A stretch of 64,000 nucleotides of DNA from Rhodothermales bacterium (GCA_028278205.1 JANQES010000050.1:20832-84831), one strand, 5' to 3'. Counted from the stretch's first letter, positions 30,006 to 38,722 are shown. Numbers and translations: made by a program. Notes: generated by a model not told the origin, from the sequence alone.

Positions 30006-32036
30006 TCAGATGTGCGCTGGAATGGTAAAATAAAACGTGGTGCCCTGCCCTTCCTCCGATTCCACCCAGATCCGACCCCCGTGGCGCTCGACGATCTTCT
30101 TGCACGTCGCCAGCCCGATGCCGGTGCCTTCGTACTGGCTCCGGCTGTGCAAACGCTGGAAGATCTCAAAGATCTTCTGCTGGTATTTTTTCTTAATGCC
30201 GATGCCGTTGTCTTTCACCGAGAAACGCCAGGCCCCCTCCTCCCGCAGGGCCGAGACATGCACGCGCGGGGCGGCCTCGCCTCGAAACTTGATGCCGTTG
30301 CTGATCAGGTTCTGAAAGACCTGCCCCAGTTGTGTGGCATCGCCCTCGACAGTCGGCATCGGATCGATGGCGACCTCGGCGCCGGCCTCATCGAGCGATG
30401 TTTGGATGCCGGCCAGGGTCTGTTGGAGCACCGCGCACACGTTGACGGGCTGCCGCTCTAACTCCTGGCGACCCACACGCGAGAACGCAAGCAGGTCGCG
30501 GATGAGCGCCTGCATGCGCTCCGAGCCGTCTACGATGTAGCCGATGAAAATGTCGGCGTCTTTGTCGAGTTGGCCTTTGTAGCGTTTTTCGAGGAGTTTG
30601 ACGAAGCTGTTGATGGTGCGGAGGGGTTCCTGGAGGTCGTGCGAGGCGACGGAGGCGAACTGTTCGAGTTCTTCGTTGCTGCGTTTGAGTTGGGCCTGCG
30701 ACGCCTCCAGCTTTGCCGTGCGCCGCGCCACCTTGTCTTCCAGCGTTCGGTTGGCCTCGGCGAGCTCCCGGTTGGCCGTTACCAGGCTTTTGTTCGCCTC
30801 TGCAAACCGAATTCCTACGTAGACAGCCATGGCGATGGAAAGAGACAAAATATTGATATAACGGGGATGGAACGTAGTGTCTGCCCACGGTAGCGCCACC
30901 AGGCCCAGATCATAGAATCTTTCCCACACTTGAACCAGGATAAAGGGAACAAAGCCGAAGCCTACGATCCACGCCCAGCGTTTTCTTCGCCAGATGGCCA
31001 GAGCAACCACACGAACCAACTCGATGACAACAAGAAGCGCAAAAACGAGGAAGTATGGGATGTTACTTTCGCGCACGAAGAATAGAATGGCGGCGGCGAT
31101 TCCAAGCAGGAGAAACCCGTAGAAGAGTCCAGGTAGGGTCTCATAGAAGAAGGCATAGACCAGAAATAGCCCTGACAGCATTACACAGGCCCCAAGCGCA
31201 ATAAAGATGTCCAAAAGAGGCATCACCCATTGCGGCACCTGCACAAAGGGGAGCTGGTAGAAGAGACAAATCCACGAAAAGACGCAGCCGTAGAAAATCG
31301 ATATGTAGAGGAAGAGCCGTTCGGATCGGTAGAGCGCATAGAGCAGGCCAAAGAACAGCGCAAAGGCCAGGAGGAACGCCGACAACGACCCCTGTTTAAA
31401 AATCCGGGCGCTCTGATGGTGCACCATCGTTGCCTGCTCGCCCCAATAGAGTCCAAAACCTGTGTGTCCCCATCGGGCACGAAACCCCTGAAGGGTGGCA
31501 CTGGAGTAGCGCACGGCCAGCACGTGCTCGTCGCCGGCTTCGAGCGGTAGCACGAAGGGTTCTTGATTTACAAACGGCTCTTCTTCGGTTCGGGTAGCTC
31601 CCACCTTTCCGCTGTGGTGGATCAGGCTCCCGTCGAGATACACTTCGGCCGCCCCCGCGTGAGAGAGAACAAAACCGAGGGCTTGATCCCGAAGCGAGCT
31701 ATCCAGGCGCAACCTGACGCGGAACCAGCCGATGCCGGGCCAGCCTTGTTGGGGAAGGCTCCTGGGCAACAGCCGGGTATCAGCGATTTCCCAGCCTCGG
31801 TCGTCGAAGGCGGGATCGGCCCAGGCCGGGTTGTCGCCTGCGTGGTAGCGGGCCCTTTTGAAGAGCAACCGCCCCCCGATGGCCCTACCAAGAAGGTCAT
31901 AGTAGCCCGAGTCGCCGCCAACGCCGACAGCGTGTGCCGTCAGGGTAACGGTGGCGTCCTGCGGCTGGGCGTGAACGGAAGCGGTGAGACCAACAGCAAG
32001 CAGGAGATAAAGGGCGATTTTGTAGAAGACGCTCAT
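30006..32036 (-). CDS. Sensor histidine kinase with 7TM-DISM sensor region
   Basis: This 676-residue membrane histidine kinase uses ATG at 32036, giving a signal peptide (LLLAVGLTASVHAQ). The upstream open frame has no homology. Residues ~25-190 form a periplasmic jellyroll (GWFRVRLRLDSSLRDQALGF) like the 7TMR-DISM sensor domain. Seven membrane helices follow to ~405, then a coiled coil, HisKA (FASVASHDLQEPLRTINSF; His ~460) and HATPase_c (NLISNGIKF, DNGIGI, GTGIGLATCKKIVERHGG). Such kinases sense small carbohydrates or other periplasmic ligands. No response regulator is adjacent, so the partner is elsewhere. A receiver domain is absent. Confidence 0.9.
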   Translation of the reverse strand: MSVFYKIALYLLLAVGLTASVHAQPQDATVTLTAHAVGVGGDSGYYDLLGRAIGGRLLFKRARYHAGDNPAWADPAFDDRGWEIADTRLLPRSLPQQGWPGIGWFRVRLRLDSSLRDQALGFVLSHAGAAEVYLDGSLIHHSGKVGATRTEEEPFVNQEPFVLPLEAGDEHVLAVRYSSATLQGFRARWGHTGFGLYWGEQATMVHHQSARIFKQGSLSAFLLAFALFFGLLYALYRSERLFLYISIFYGCVFSWICLFYQLPFVQVPQWVMPLLDIFIALGACVMLSGLFLVYAFFYETLPGLFYGFLLLGIAAAILFFVRESNIPYFLVFALLVVIELVRVVALAIWRRKRWAWIVGFGFVPFILVQVWERFYDLGLVALPWADTTFHPRYINILSLSIAMAVYVGIRFAEANKSLVTANRELAEANRTLEDKVARRTAKLEASQAQLKRSNEELEQFASVASHDLQEPLRTINSFVKLLEKRYKGQLDKDADIFIGYIVDGSERMQALIRDLLAFSRVGRQELERQPVNVCAVLQQTLAGIQTSLDEAGAEVAIDPMPTVEGDATQLGQVFQNLISNGIKFRGEAAPRVHVSALREEGAWRFSVKDNGIGIKKKYQQKIFEIFQRLHSRSQYEGTGIGLATCKKIVERHGGRIWVESEEGQGTTFYFTIPAHI

Positions 32037-32381
32037 GATCTGATCACTTCTTTGTGACGTCGCTGGCCCAAACAGGAAGGGGCTTTTTTTCCTCGAAGAC
32101 ACGCCAGCTAAACATTCCAACTGCTTTCCCGTCATTAGGTATCGGATCCGGGTTTGGCAAACTATGGGGAGGCGCCCCCTTCTCGGATGGGGAAGTTCCC
32201 CAGGAACGCATAAGAAAACGCTTAAATCAAATGAAATTAAAGCAATGGCCCGCCCTGTTGACGAAGCACGCACATCCATACCGAGATCATCAACGACACA
32301 GGAGATGAGACTCTTCTGAATTCCTTAACAAGGCATTGACTTTATCTTCATCTCAAATGTATGCTGTGCCCTGGTTTGATC
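32037..32381. other. Divergent intergenic region
   Basis: 345 bases between the histidine kinase and the USP fusion gene, read in opposite directions. I see no gene. It contains GGGGAGGCGCCCCCTTC (hairpin-like) and an AT-rich stretch near 32210-32240 that could hold the kinase promoter, but no clear boxes. Confidence 0.4.
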
Positions 32382-32505
32382 GAGCGGGAGAAAGGGGGAG
32401 AGGGTAAAAGGGAGATACGAGCTTAACGGCTGACGAAATAGAAGGCGTCATCCTCTCCCTTTCCCCCGCTCACCCTCTCCCCCTCTCTCCCCCTCTCCCT
32501 CACCC
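32382..32505. repeat. Word-type inverted repeat (GAGAAAGGGGGAGAGGG arms) with core
   Basis: The left arm is 32382-32414. A diverged core GAGCTTAACGGCTGACGAAA (32419-32438) follows, then a long pyrimidine right arm (32450-32505) of CTCCCTTTCCCCC words. It ends 36 bases before the USP fusion gene. Confidence 0.78.
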
Positions 32506-32541
32506 TCAACCCGCCCGTAGAGCAGCCTGCAAGGAGGCCGT

Positions 32542-34491
32542 ATGTACAAGAAGATCTTCGTTCCGGTAGACAACTCAGAACACTCCATCGCCAGCATCGA
32601 CATAGCCGTGGAATTGGCCAGGCGGTTCGACGCCGGCGTGGTGGGCAGCCATGCCTATGCCGCGCGGATGCACGACTATCGCTTCAAGCAGATGGAGTTC
32701 ACGCTGCCGGAAGAGTATCTGCTTGAGGATGCGATGGAGAAGCAGCGCAAGATCCACGACACGCTCATCACGATGGGCCTGGAGTTGATCTCAGACTCGT
32801 ACCTCGTCGTGGCCGATGCGCGCTGCAAAGAAGCCGGCGTCCCGTTCGAGCCGAAGATGTACGACGGCAAGAACTGGAAGGTCATCGTCAAAGACATCGA
32901 AGAGAGCGATTACGACCTCGTGGTGATGGGCGCGCTGGGGCTGGGCGCGGTCAAAGACAGCGTGCTCGGCAGCGTCTGCGAGCGCGTCACGCGGCGGGTG
33001 AAGACCGATACGCTGGTCGTCAAAAACCTGGGGTCTATCGAAGAGCAATTCAGCGCGGGCGGCGACGGCGAAGTGGGGCACAAGCACAGCGGCAACATCG
33101 TCGTGGGCATCGACGGCAGCCCGGAGGCGTTTGCCGGGTTGAAGACGGCGCTGACGCTGGGCAAAGAACTGGGCAAGCAAGTCGAGGCCGTCTCGGTCTA
33201 CGATCCGTATCTGCATTATGCGATGTTCAACAGCATCGTCAACGTGCTGACGGAGAAGGCGTCGAAGGTGTTCAAGTTCAAAGAGCAGGAGCAGCTTCAC
33301 GAAGAGGTCATCGATACGGGGCTGGCGAAGATCTACCAGTCGCACCTCGAAGTGGCGCGGCGCATTGCCGAGGAAGAGGGCGTCGATCTGAAGATCACGC
33401 TGCTCGACGGCAAGGCGTTCGAGAAGATGCTTCAGTACGTGCGGCGCGAAGAGCCGTGGCTGCTGGTGCTTGGGCGCATCGGCGTACACAGCGACGAAGA
33501 CATGGACATCGGCAGCAACACCGAAAACCTGCTCCGGCAGGCGCCCTGCAACATCTTGCTGTCGAGCCAGCGCTACACGCCGCGCATCGACGTGACGGCG
33601 GAGGAGACGATGCTCTGGACCGAGCCGGCCACGCGCCTGCTCAACACCGCGCCCGACTTCGCCCGCGGCATCGCCCGCACGACGATCCACCGCTGGGCCA
33701 TGGAACGCGGGCACTCGGTCATCACGCGCACCATCGTCGAGCAAGCGATGGGCAACATCCTGCCGCGCTCGGCGATGATCAAGATGGGCATCATCGCCGA
33801 AGATGTGGCGACGAAGGAGATCGACGCGGCGGATTCGGTGACGTACGTGTGCAGCGAATGCGGCTACGCCGCGCGCGACTTCGAGCCGGTCGAATGCGCT
33901 GTCTGCGGCGCGGGAGCCGAGGCCTTCCAGAAACTTGACAAAGAAGCCCTCGAAAGCCTCGTCCCGCTCGAAGGCGGCGTCGAAGAAGAGGCGACCTTCG
34001 ACAACGTCAAGCTGAAATGGACCAAAGAGGCCCGTGAGGCGCTGCGGCAGGTACCCGACGGCTACCAGATGCGGCGGGCCAAAGCGCAAATCGAAAAAAA
34101 CGCCCGCGTCAAAAAAATACCGACCATCACGCTCGACCTGGTGATGGCTGTCATCGGCGACACGCTCGAAGCCACGCAGCACCTCAGCGAACCCGGCAAA
34201 CTCAAATCCACCCCCGACGGCCCCGGCGACCGCGACGCCACCAGCAAACCGGCTATGGCTGAACTCATCAAAGATGGCGACTTCCTGTGGACGCCGGATG
34301 CCGTGGCGCGGCTCAACCGCGTCCCTGAAGGTTTCATGCGCACGCGCACGAAAGAGCGTGTCGAAGACGCCGCGCGCAAGCGAAGCACCACGCTCATCAC
34401 GCTCGAAATCACCGAAGAAGGCATCGCCGAGGGCGTCAAGATGATGGAGGAGATGTTGAGGAAGCAGGCGGAGGAAAAAGGGAAGAAGTGA
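32542..34491 (+). CDS. Double universal-stress protein fused to three PCP_red domains and a rubredoxin-like ribbon
   Basis: This 649-residue cytoplasmic protein has two UspA domains: residues 1-163 (MYKKIFVPVDNSEHS; VVMGALGLGAVKDSVLGSVC) and 184-343 (NIVVGIDGSPEAFAGL; LVLGRIGVHSDEDMDIGSNT). The glycine-rich G.G.....GS nucleotide-binding pattern is present. Then come a PCP_red-like domain (357-404), a rubredoxin-like zinc or iron ribbon (CSECGY at 437, CAVCGAG at 452) and two further PCP_red-like domains (491-538, 581-628), each with W(T)..A...L...P.....R.......A......IT. PCP_red is otherwise known from dark protochlorophyllide reductase; no chlorophyll genes occur here. The protein may couple nucleotide sensing to a redox or tetrapyrrole function; this is inference. 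GGAGG precedes the start. Confidence 0.78.
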   Translation: MYKKIFVPVDNSEHSIASIDIAVELARRFDAGVVGSHAYAARMHDYRFKQMEFTLPEEYLLEDAMEKQRKIHDTLITMGLELISDSYLVVADARCKEAGVPFEPKMYDGKNWKVIVKDIEESDYDLVVMGALGLGAVKDSVLGSVCERVTRRVKTDTLVVKNLGSIEEQFSAGGDGEVGHKHSGNIVVGIDGSPEAFAGLKTALTLGKELGKQVEAVSVYDPYLHYAMFNSIVNVLTEKASKVFKFKEQEQLHEEVIDTGLAKIYQSHLEVARRIAEEEGVDLKITLLDGKAFEKMLQYVRREEPWLLVLGRIGVHSDEDMDIGSNTENLLRQAPCNILLSSQRYTPRIDVTAEETMLWTEPATRLLNTAPDFARGIARTTIHRWAMERGHSVITRTIVEQAMGNILPRSAMIKMGIIAEDVATKEIDAADSVTYVCSECGYAARDFEPVECAVCGAGAEAFQKLDKEALESLVPLEGGVEEEATFDNVKLKWTKEAREALRQVPDGYQMRRAKAQIEKNARVKKIPTITLDLVMAVIGDTLEATQHLSEPGKLKSTPDGPGDRDATSKPAMAELIKDGDFLWTPDAVARLNRVPEGFMRTRTKERVEDAARKRSTTLITLEITEEGIAEGVKMMEEMLRKQAEEKGKK

Positions 34492-34576
34492 GTGTTATGG
34501 TGTTATCGTGTTTGAGTGTTTTAGTTGGGCGACCTAAAAGAACTAAAACACGATAACACCATAACACTCAAACACT
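34489..34576. repeat. Word-type inverted repeat (GTGTTATGGTGTTATCG arms)
   Basis: The left arm (34489-34525) overlaps the stop of the USP fusion gene; the right arm (34540-34576) is its complement. Same word class as 12623 and 22074. Confidence 0.8.
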
Positions 34577-34598
34577 CCACCAGCCACAGCTCCCGATC

Positions 34599-36494
34599 AT
34601 GGCAAAGCACCTATTCCTCGCGACCCTGACCCTGCTCTTGATGGCAGCCACGGCGACGGCCCAGAATCGGGCGCCGGTCAACATGGGCTTTGAAGAAACG
34701 AGCCTGATGGATCCGCTCAAGCCTGCCGGCTGGTACGGCGGCGGCGACGGCTTCGTGGTGGAGATCGACACCGCGACGGCCTACGAAGGACGCAATAGCC
34801 TTCGCATGGAAACGATAGCCGAGGGAGGAACCGGCTTCGCCCTTGCCTCACAGTCGGTGCCCTCAAGCTTTGCCGGCGGGCGGCGGGTTCGCTATAGCGG
34901 GTACATCAAGACCGAGGACGTGGCCAACGGCTATGCCGGCTTGTGGATGCGCGTCGATGGGGTAAACGGCATGATCTACCTCGACAACATGCAAGGCCCC
35001 TTAGGCGGCGGTACCATCACCGGACCTGACGGCACGACCCCCTGGACGCGCTATGAGATTGAGATCCCCGTCGCGCCCAATGCCCAGCGAATCATCTTCG
35101 GCGCGCTCAAGCCGGGCACCGGCACCGCGTGGTTCGATGCGCTGGCGATCGAAGTGGATGAACAATCGACGGTCGAGGCGGCGCCGGGGCAGGAGACAAC
35201 CCCCAAACCCGACTATGCCGGTTGGCTCCAATCCGACGACGAACTCGCCACACCGGCGGATAGCAATGCCCCCACGGAAAGCGAAGCTGTCGTGGACTGG
35301 GTGCGCGCCAATCATCATCCCATCCGCTCGCTGCTGACGGATGAATTCGACGACCTGCACTTCCTCAAACCCATCCTGGAAGGAAAGCGCATCGTGCAGT
35401 TGGGCGAGAGCGGCCACGGCATGGCCGAGTTCAACATGGCTAAAGTCCGCCTGATCAAGTTTCTCCACCAGGAACTCAGCTACGACGTCATCGCCTTCGA
35501 AAGTTCGATCTATGAATGCAACCGCGCCAACGAGCGCGCCGCCGAGGATCGTCCGGAGATCACGATGCGAAGCTGCATCTTCGGCGTCTGGCATACCGAG
35601 GAGGTGGTGCCCCTCTTCGAGTATTTGAAGGAGACGCACAGCACCGACCGCCCCCTCCTGCTGACCGGCTTCGACGTGCAGGAGAGCAGTGGGATGGGCA
35701 AACAAAATCGCCCCGATTTCTTCCGCGACGTGGTGGCCGTACTCGATACGGCCTACGCCCGGCAAGTCTATGATTTCGACAAAGCCTTCATCGAGCGCCC
35801 CAGCGAAAGCCGCGAAAGCTCGATGGCGTTTTTTGCGGAAAACAAGGATCGGTTGATAGCCGGCTATGATAGCCTGGCGCAGTATATCAGCCGGCACGAG
35901 GACGAACTGGCGCAGGCCTTCGCGGAGGATCCGAAGACACCGCTTCTGGCCCGGCAGGCAGCGTGGTCGCTCATCCAATACGTGCGCCAGAACACCGCCC
36001 CCAACTTTACGGAACGGTCCGAAATCCGCGACGAGGGCATGGCCGACAACCTCGACTTTCTCCTCAACAAATACTATCCGGATAAGAAAATCATCGTCTG
36101 GGGCCACAATTACCACATCCGGCACGCCAACGACGCCGTCGATCCGTCGCCCTCGCGCACGATGGGCGGCTGGGTGGCCGAGCGTCACCGCGATGCGTTG
36201 TATACCGTGGGTCTCTACACCTATCGCGGCAGCGCAGCGATGAACAACCGGCAGGTGTATCACGTCACGCAGGCATCGCGCGGAAGCCTGGAATCCATCC
36301 TCTATCAGGTACGCAAGAAATATTTCTTCGTCGATCTCTCGCAGCAAGAAAAGCACCCCGGCACCGCCTGGATGTTCGACCAGATTACGACGAAAACCTG
36401 GGGCACGAGAGACGTCCGGATGGTGCTTCGGGATCAATACGACGGCATCCTCTTCGTCGATACCGTGACGCCGCCGGACTATCTGCCACGATGA
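34599..36494 (+). CDS. Secreted erythromycin-esterase-family protein
   Basis: This 631-residue exported protein has a signal peptide (LATLTLLLMAATATAQ), an N-terminal beta-sandwich carbohydrate-binding-like domain at ~25-190 (NMGFEETSLMDPLKPAGWYG; TAWFDALAIEVDEQ) and an erythromycin esterase-like domain at ~230-625. GESGHGMAEFN, VIAFESSIYECNRA and VWGHNYHIRHAND contain the His and Glu residues that form the active site of EreA/EreB-type hydrolases. Distant members hydrolyse or rearrange unknown ester or lactone substrates, so antibiotic inactivation should not be assumed. It lies between PCP_red genes in the same direction, only 13 bases before the Mrp gene. Confidence 0.85.
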   Translation: MAKHLFLATLTLLLMAATATAQNRAPVNMGFEETSLMDPLKPAGWYGGGDGFVVEIDTATAYEGRNSLRMETIAEGGTGFALASQSVPSSFAGGRRVRYSGYIKTEDVANGYAGLWMRVDGVNGMIYLDNMQGPLGGGTITGPDGTTPWTRYEIEIPVAPNAQRIIFGALKPGTGTAWFDALAIEVDEQSTVEAAPGQETTPKPDYAGWLQSDDELATPADSNAPTESEAVVDWVRANHHPIRSLLTDEFDDLHFLKPILEGKRIVQLGESGHGMAEFNMAKVRLIKFLHQELSYDVIAFESSIYECNRANERAAEDRPEITMRSCIFGVWHTEEVVPLFEYLKETHSTDRPLLLTGFDVQESSGMGKQNRPDFFRDVVAVLDTAYARQVYDFDKAFIERPSESRESSMAFFAENKDRLIAGYDSLAQYISRHEDELAQAFAEDPKTPLLARQAAWSLIQYVRQNTAPNFTERSEIRDEGMADNLDFLLNKYYPDKKIIVWGHNYHIRHANDAVDPSPSRTMGGWVAERHRDALYTVGLYTYRGSAAMNNRQVYHVTQASRGSLESILYQVRKKYFFVDLSQQEKHPGTAWMFDQITTKTWGTRDVRMVLRDQYDGILFVDTVTPPDYLPR

Positions 36495-36507
36495 CCTCGC
36501 AACCCTC

Positions 36508-37392
36508 GTGAAAACGTACCACGACATCCCCACCGACGGCGGCTCGAACATCATCGAGCAAGTCACTGAGCAGGCGAATCGCGTGCAGGCGCGGCTGGCG
36601 TCGGTGCGGCACGTAGTGGCCGTGATGAGCGGTAAAGGCGGCGTCGGCAAGAGTTCCATCACAGTCAATCTGGCAGCGGCGCTGGCCCGCGACGGGCAGG
36701 CCGTGGGCATCCTCGACGCCGACATCAACGGCCCGTCGATTGCCAAGATGACGGGCGTGCGCGATCACACGCCGCAGGCCGATGCGGCGGGCATGACGCC
36801 GGCCACCGGCGCGCTCGGCATCAAGGTGATGTCTATCGATCTGTTTCTGCCGCAAGACGGCACGCCGGTGCTCTGGAACGCGCCGACGCAGCAAGACGCC
36901 TACACCTGGCGCGGCATGATGGAGATGGCCGCCCTCCGCGAATTCCTCGCAGACACCGCCTGGGGCACGCTCGACCTACTGCTGGTCGATCTGCCGCCGG
37001 GCGCCGACAAGTTGCCCAACCTGGCCGACGTGCTGCCTTCGCTTTCGGGGACCATCGTCGTGACGATTCCGTCGGGCGTCTCGCAGTTGGTCGTTGCCAA
37101 GTCGATCACGATGGCGAAGGAGATCGTGGGGAGGCTGGTGATCGGGTTGGTGGAGAACATGGCGGCGTATGTGTGCGCGCATTGCGGCCAGGAGGAGGCG
37201 CTGTTTCCCGTGGGCCGGGTGGAGGAACTCGCGGCGGGGCACGACGTGCCGTACCTGGGCCGCATCCCCTTCGACCCCCGCCTCGCTGCCGCCGCCGACG
37301 ACGGCACGCTCTTTATGCAACACCACCACGCCACCCCCGCCGGCCAATCCATCGCGCAGATTGCTGAAAAGGTGCGGGCGTTTCTGGGCTAG
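36508..37392 (+). CDS. mrp: Mrp/NBP35-family P-loop ATPase (Fe-S carrier)
   Basis: This 294-residue protein starts at GTG (36508), 13 bases after the esterase stop. It has the deviant Walker A motif SGKGGVGKSSITVNLAAALA, switch I GILDADINGPSIAKM, Walker B-like LLVDLPPGADKLPNL and the C-terminal CAHCGQEEALFPVG segment, whose CxxC pair holds the Fe-S cluster at the dimer interface of Mrp/ApbC proteins. These ATPases carry [4Fe-4S] clusters to target enzymes. The N-terminal DUF59 domain of many Mrp proteins is missing. It is followed by the zinc-ribbon/PCP_red gene, which makes delivery of clusters to this group of proteins (radical SAM, PCP_red) plausible. Confidence 0.88.
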   Translation: MKTYHDIPTDGGSNIIEQVTEQANRVQARLASVRHVVAVMSGKGGVGKSSITVNLAAALARDGQAVGILDADINGPSIAKMTGVRDHTPQADAAGMTPATGALGIKVMSIDLFLPQDGTPVLWNAPTQQDAYTWRGMMEMAALREFLADTAWGTLDLLLVDLPPGADKLPNLADVLPSLSGTIVVTIPSGVSQLVVAKSITMAKEIVGRLVIGLVENMAAYVCAHCGQEEALFPVGRVEELAAGHDVPYLGRIPFDPRLAAAADDGTLFMQHHHATPAGQSIAQIAEKVRAFLG

Positions 37393-37400
37393 TTTTGTTT

Positions 37401-37452
37401 AACCGCAGAGGCCGCTGAGCACGCAGAGAAAAGCCTCTGCGCTCTCTGCGGT
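37401..37452. repeat. Inverted repeat (AACCGCAGAGG arms)
   Basis: ACCGCAGAGGCCGCTGAGC (37402-37420) and CTCTGCGCTCTCTGCGGT (37435-37452) form an imperfect stem built on GCAGAG words. Confidence 0.65.
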
Positions 37453-37479
37453 AATCATCCATCTAAACAACGGACGGCT

Positions 37480-37989
37480 ATGAAGTTCTTATGTGTGACC
37501 TGCGACGAACCGATGAAGCTGCTAGAAACGCGCGGCCCGGATGAAGGCTCGATGTCGATCATCTACCGCTGCCCCTCGTGCCAGCGCGACATCGCGATGC
37601 TGACCAATGCCATGGAAACGCAGATGGTCCGCTCGCTCGGCGTCAAGATCGGCGGGCGCGCGGTGCCTGCCGAGCCGATGGAGATGCTGCGCTCGTCGCT
37701 GGCCGAACAACGCGACGAGGTGTCTGCGCCGGCGCCCGCCGCAGCGCCTGCCGAAAAGACATCCGGCTCGAAATGCCCCTTCACCGGCGTCGTCACCGAG
37801 GCGTACGCCCAGCAAGAACGCGCCGCCGGCCCGGTCTGGACTCAGGAAGCCCAGGCCCGCATCGAACGCATCCCGTCGTTCATCCAATCGATGGTCAAAA
37901 AAGGCGTCGAAGACTATGCCCGCGAGCAAGGCTACGCCGAGATCGACGCGACGGTCATGGACGAGGTCAAAGGCCGGTTTGGGATGTGA
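37480..37989 (+). CDS. Zinc-ribbon protein with C-terminal PCP_red domain
   Basis: This 169-residue cytoplasmic protein has an N-terminal ribbon (CVTC at 5-8 and CPSC at 31-34), an Ala/Pro/Glu linker, a lone KCPFTG (Cys99) and, at 120-166, a clear PCP_red domain: VWTQEAQARIERIPSFIQSM then KKGVEDYAREQGYAEIDATV. This matches the C-terminal domain of BchB/ChlB almost position by position and is the best of the five copies in this window. It follows the Mrp ATPase gene in the same direction, and probably shares its transcript. Metal or cluster binding by the ribbon is likely; no enzyme function can be assigned. Confidence 0.8.
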   Translation: MKFLCVTCDEPMKLLETRGPDEGSMSIIYRCPSCQRDIAMLTNAMETQMVRSLGVKIGGRAVPAEPMEMLRSSLAEQRDEVSAPAPAAAPAEKTSGSKCPFTGVVTEAYAQQERAAGPVWTQEAQARIERIPSFIQSMVKKGVEDYAREQGYAEIDATVMDEVKGRFGM

Positions 37990-37990
37990 G

Positions 37991-38063
37991 GTTTGTACTG
38001 CGCCGTGCGTACTGCGTATTGCGTCTAAACACCGTTATGCAACACGAGGTACGCAATACAAAC
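37991..38063. repeat. Word-type inverted repeat (GTACTGCGTATTGCGT arms)
   Basis: GGTTTGTACTGCG (from 37990) pairs with CGCAATACAAACC (to 38064), with internal TACTGCGTATTGCG / GCAACACGAGGTACG words. Same class as 12070 and 13775. Confidence 0.75.
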
Positions 38064-38098
38064 CCTCTTTCGTGTTGCCTTCGTCATATCCGGCTTTC

Positions 38099-38533
38099 AT
38101 GGCTTCGCAAAATCCCAAAAAATACCGTCAAGCCGCCGTCACGTATTTGATCTACGGACTCATCTACTGGGGCGGCGGGTTGTATTTGATCGAGATGGGC
38201 ATTTCTGCGCAGAGCGGGACGGCGTGGTTTATCATCGGCGCACTGTTCATCCTCATTTTTCCCCCGCTGATCTGGAACGGCGCCCGGTCGAAAATCCTGA
38301 AATGGTTCACGCGGTTGCTGGCCGTCTTCCTCGTCGTGCGCCTCATCGGCCTGCTCCGCGTCATCCTCAACGACGACGGCGCGCTGGCGCCGCTGCCCTG
38401 GGGCGGCGAGATGCCGCTCGTCTACGGCGCCGTCGCCTTCATGGTCGTCGCCGCCGTAGCCTGCTGGATGCTGGCGCGGGCGGGGTGGAATATCGAATTC
38501 GGGAAAAAACAGCCGATGGAGCCGGCGGCTTGA
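38099..38533 (+). CDS. Four-helix membrane protein, unknown function
   Basis: This 144-residue protein starts at ATG 38099 (MASQNPKKYRQAAVTYLIYG); the frame upstream of that runs through a repeat and a neighbouring gene. It has four transmembrane helices (~14-32, 41-58, 66-84, 105-125) and short polar ends. The loop LNDDGALAPLPWGGEMPL sits between helices three and four. No recognised family or motif. It is last in the co-directional series USP fusion, esterase, Mrp, PCP_red. Confidence 0.65.
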   Translation: MASQNPKKYRQAAVTYLIYGLIYWGGGLYLIEMGISAQSGTAWFIIGALFILIFPPLIWNGARSKILKWFTRLLAVFLVVRLIGLLRVILNDDGALAPLPWGGEMPLVYGAVAFMVVAAVACWMLARAGWNIEFGKKQPMEPAA

Positions 38534-38566
38534 TGGATTTCAGTTTTCAAGAATAGGGCGAGTCTG

Positions 38567-38722
38567 CCAAGTCCCGTAGGGACGACCTGTTTGTAGAAAA
38601 CAACGTTATTTCCTCGCGTTAAGCCCCGTAGGGGCGGCCTGTTTTTTTACAGGACGCTCCTACGGAGCTATTTTTTGGGGAAAACGGGAGGTACTACAAA
38701 CAGAACGCCCCTACGGGGCTTT
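38567..38722. repeat. Cluster of four CCGTAGGGGCG palindromic units
   Basis: Units at 38571-38598 (GTCCCGTAGGGACGACCTG then TTTGTAG) and 38621-38648 are direct; 38650-38671 and 38696-38721 are inverted copies. Each unit centres on a palindrome such as GCCCCGTAGGGGC followed by CTGTTTGTAG. Together they can fold as a large double hairpin. It fills the gap between convergent genes. Confidence 0.8.

Noticed and set aside
32054..32308. Plus-strand ORF between kinase and USP fusion
   Set aside because: No ribosome-binding site, no recognisable features; overlaps the kinase leader.
34599..36494. Antibiotic resistance function for the erythromycin-esterase-like protein
   Set aside because: The family is broad, the protein is secreted and carries an extra binding domain; nothing shows macrolide hydrolysis.
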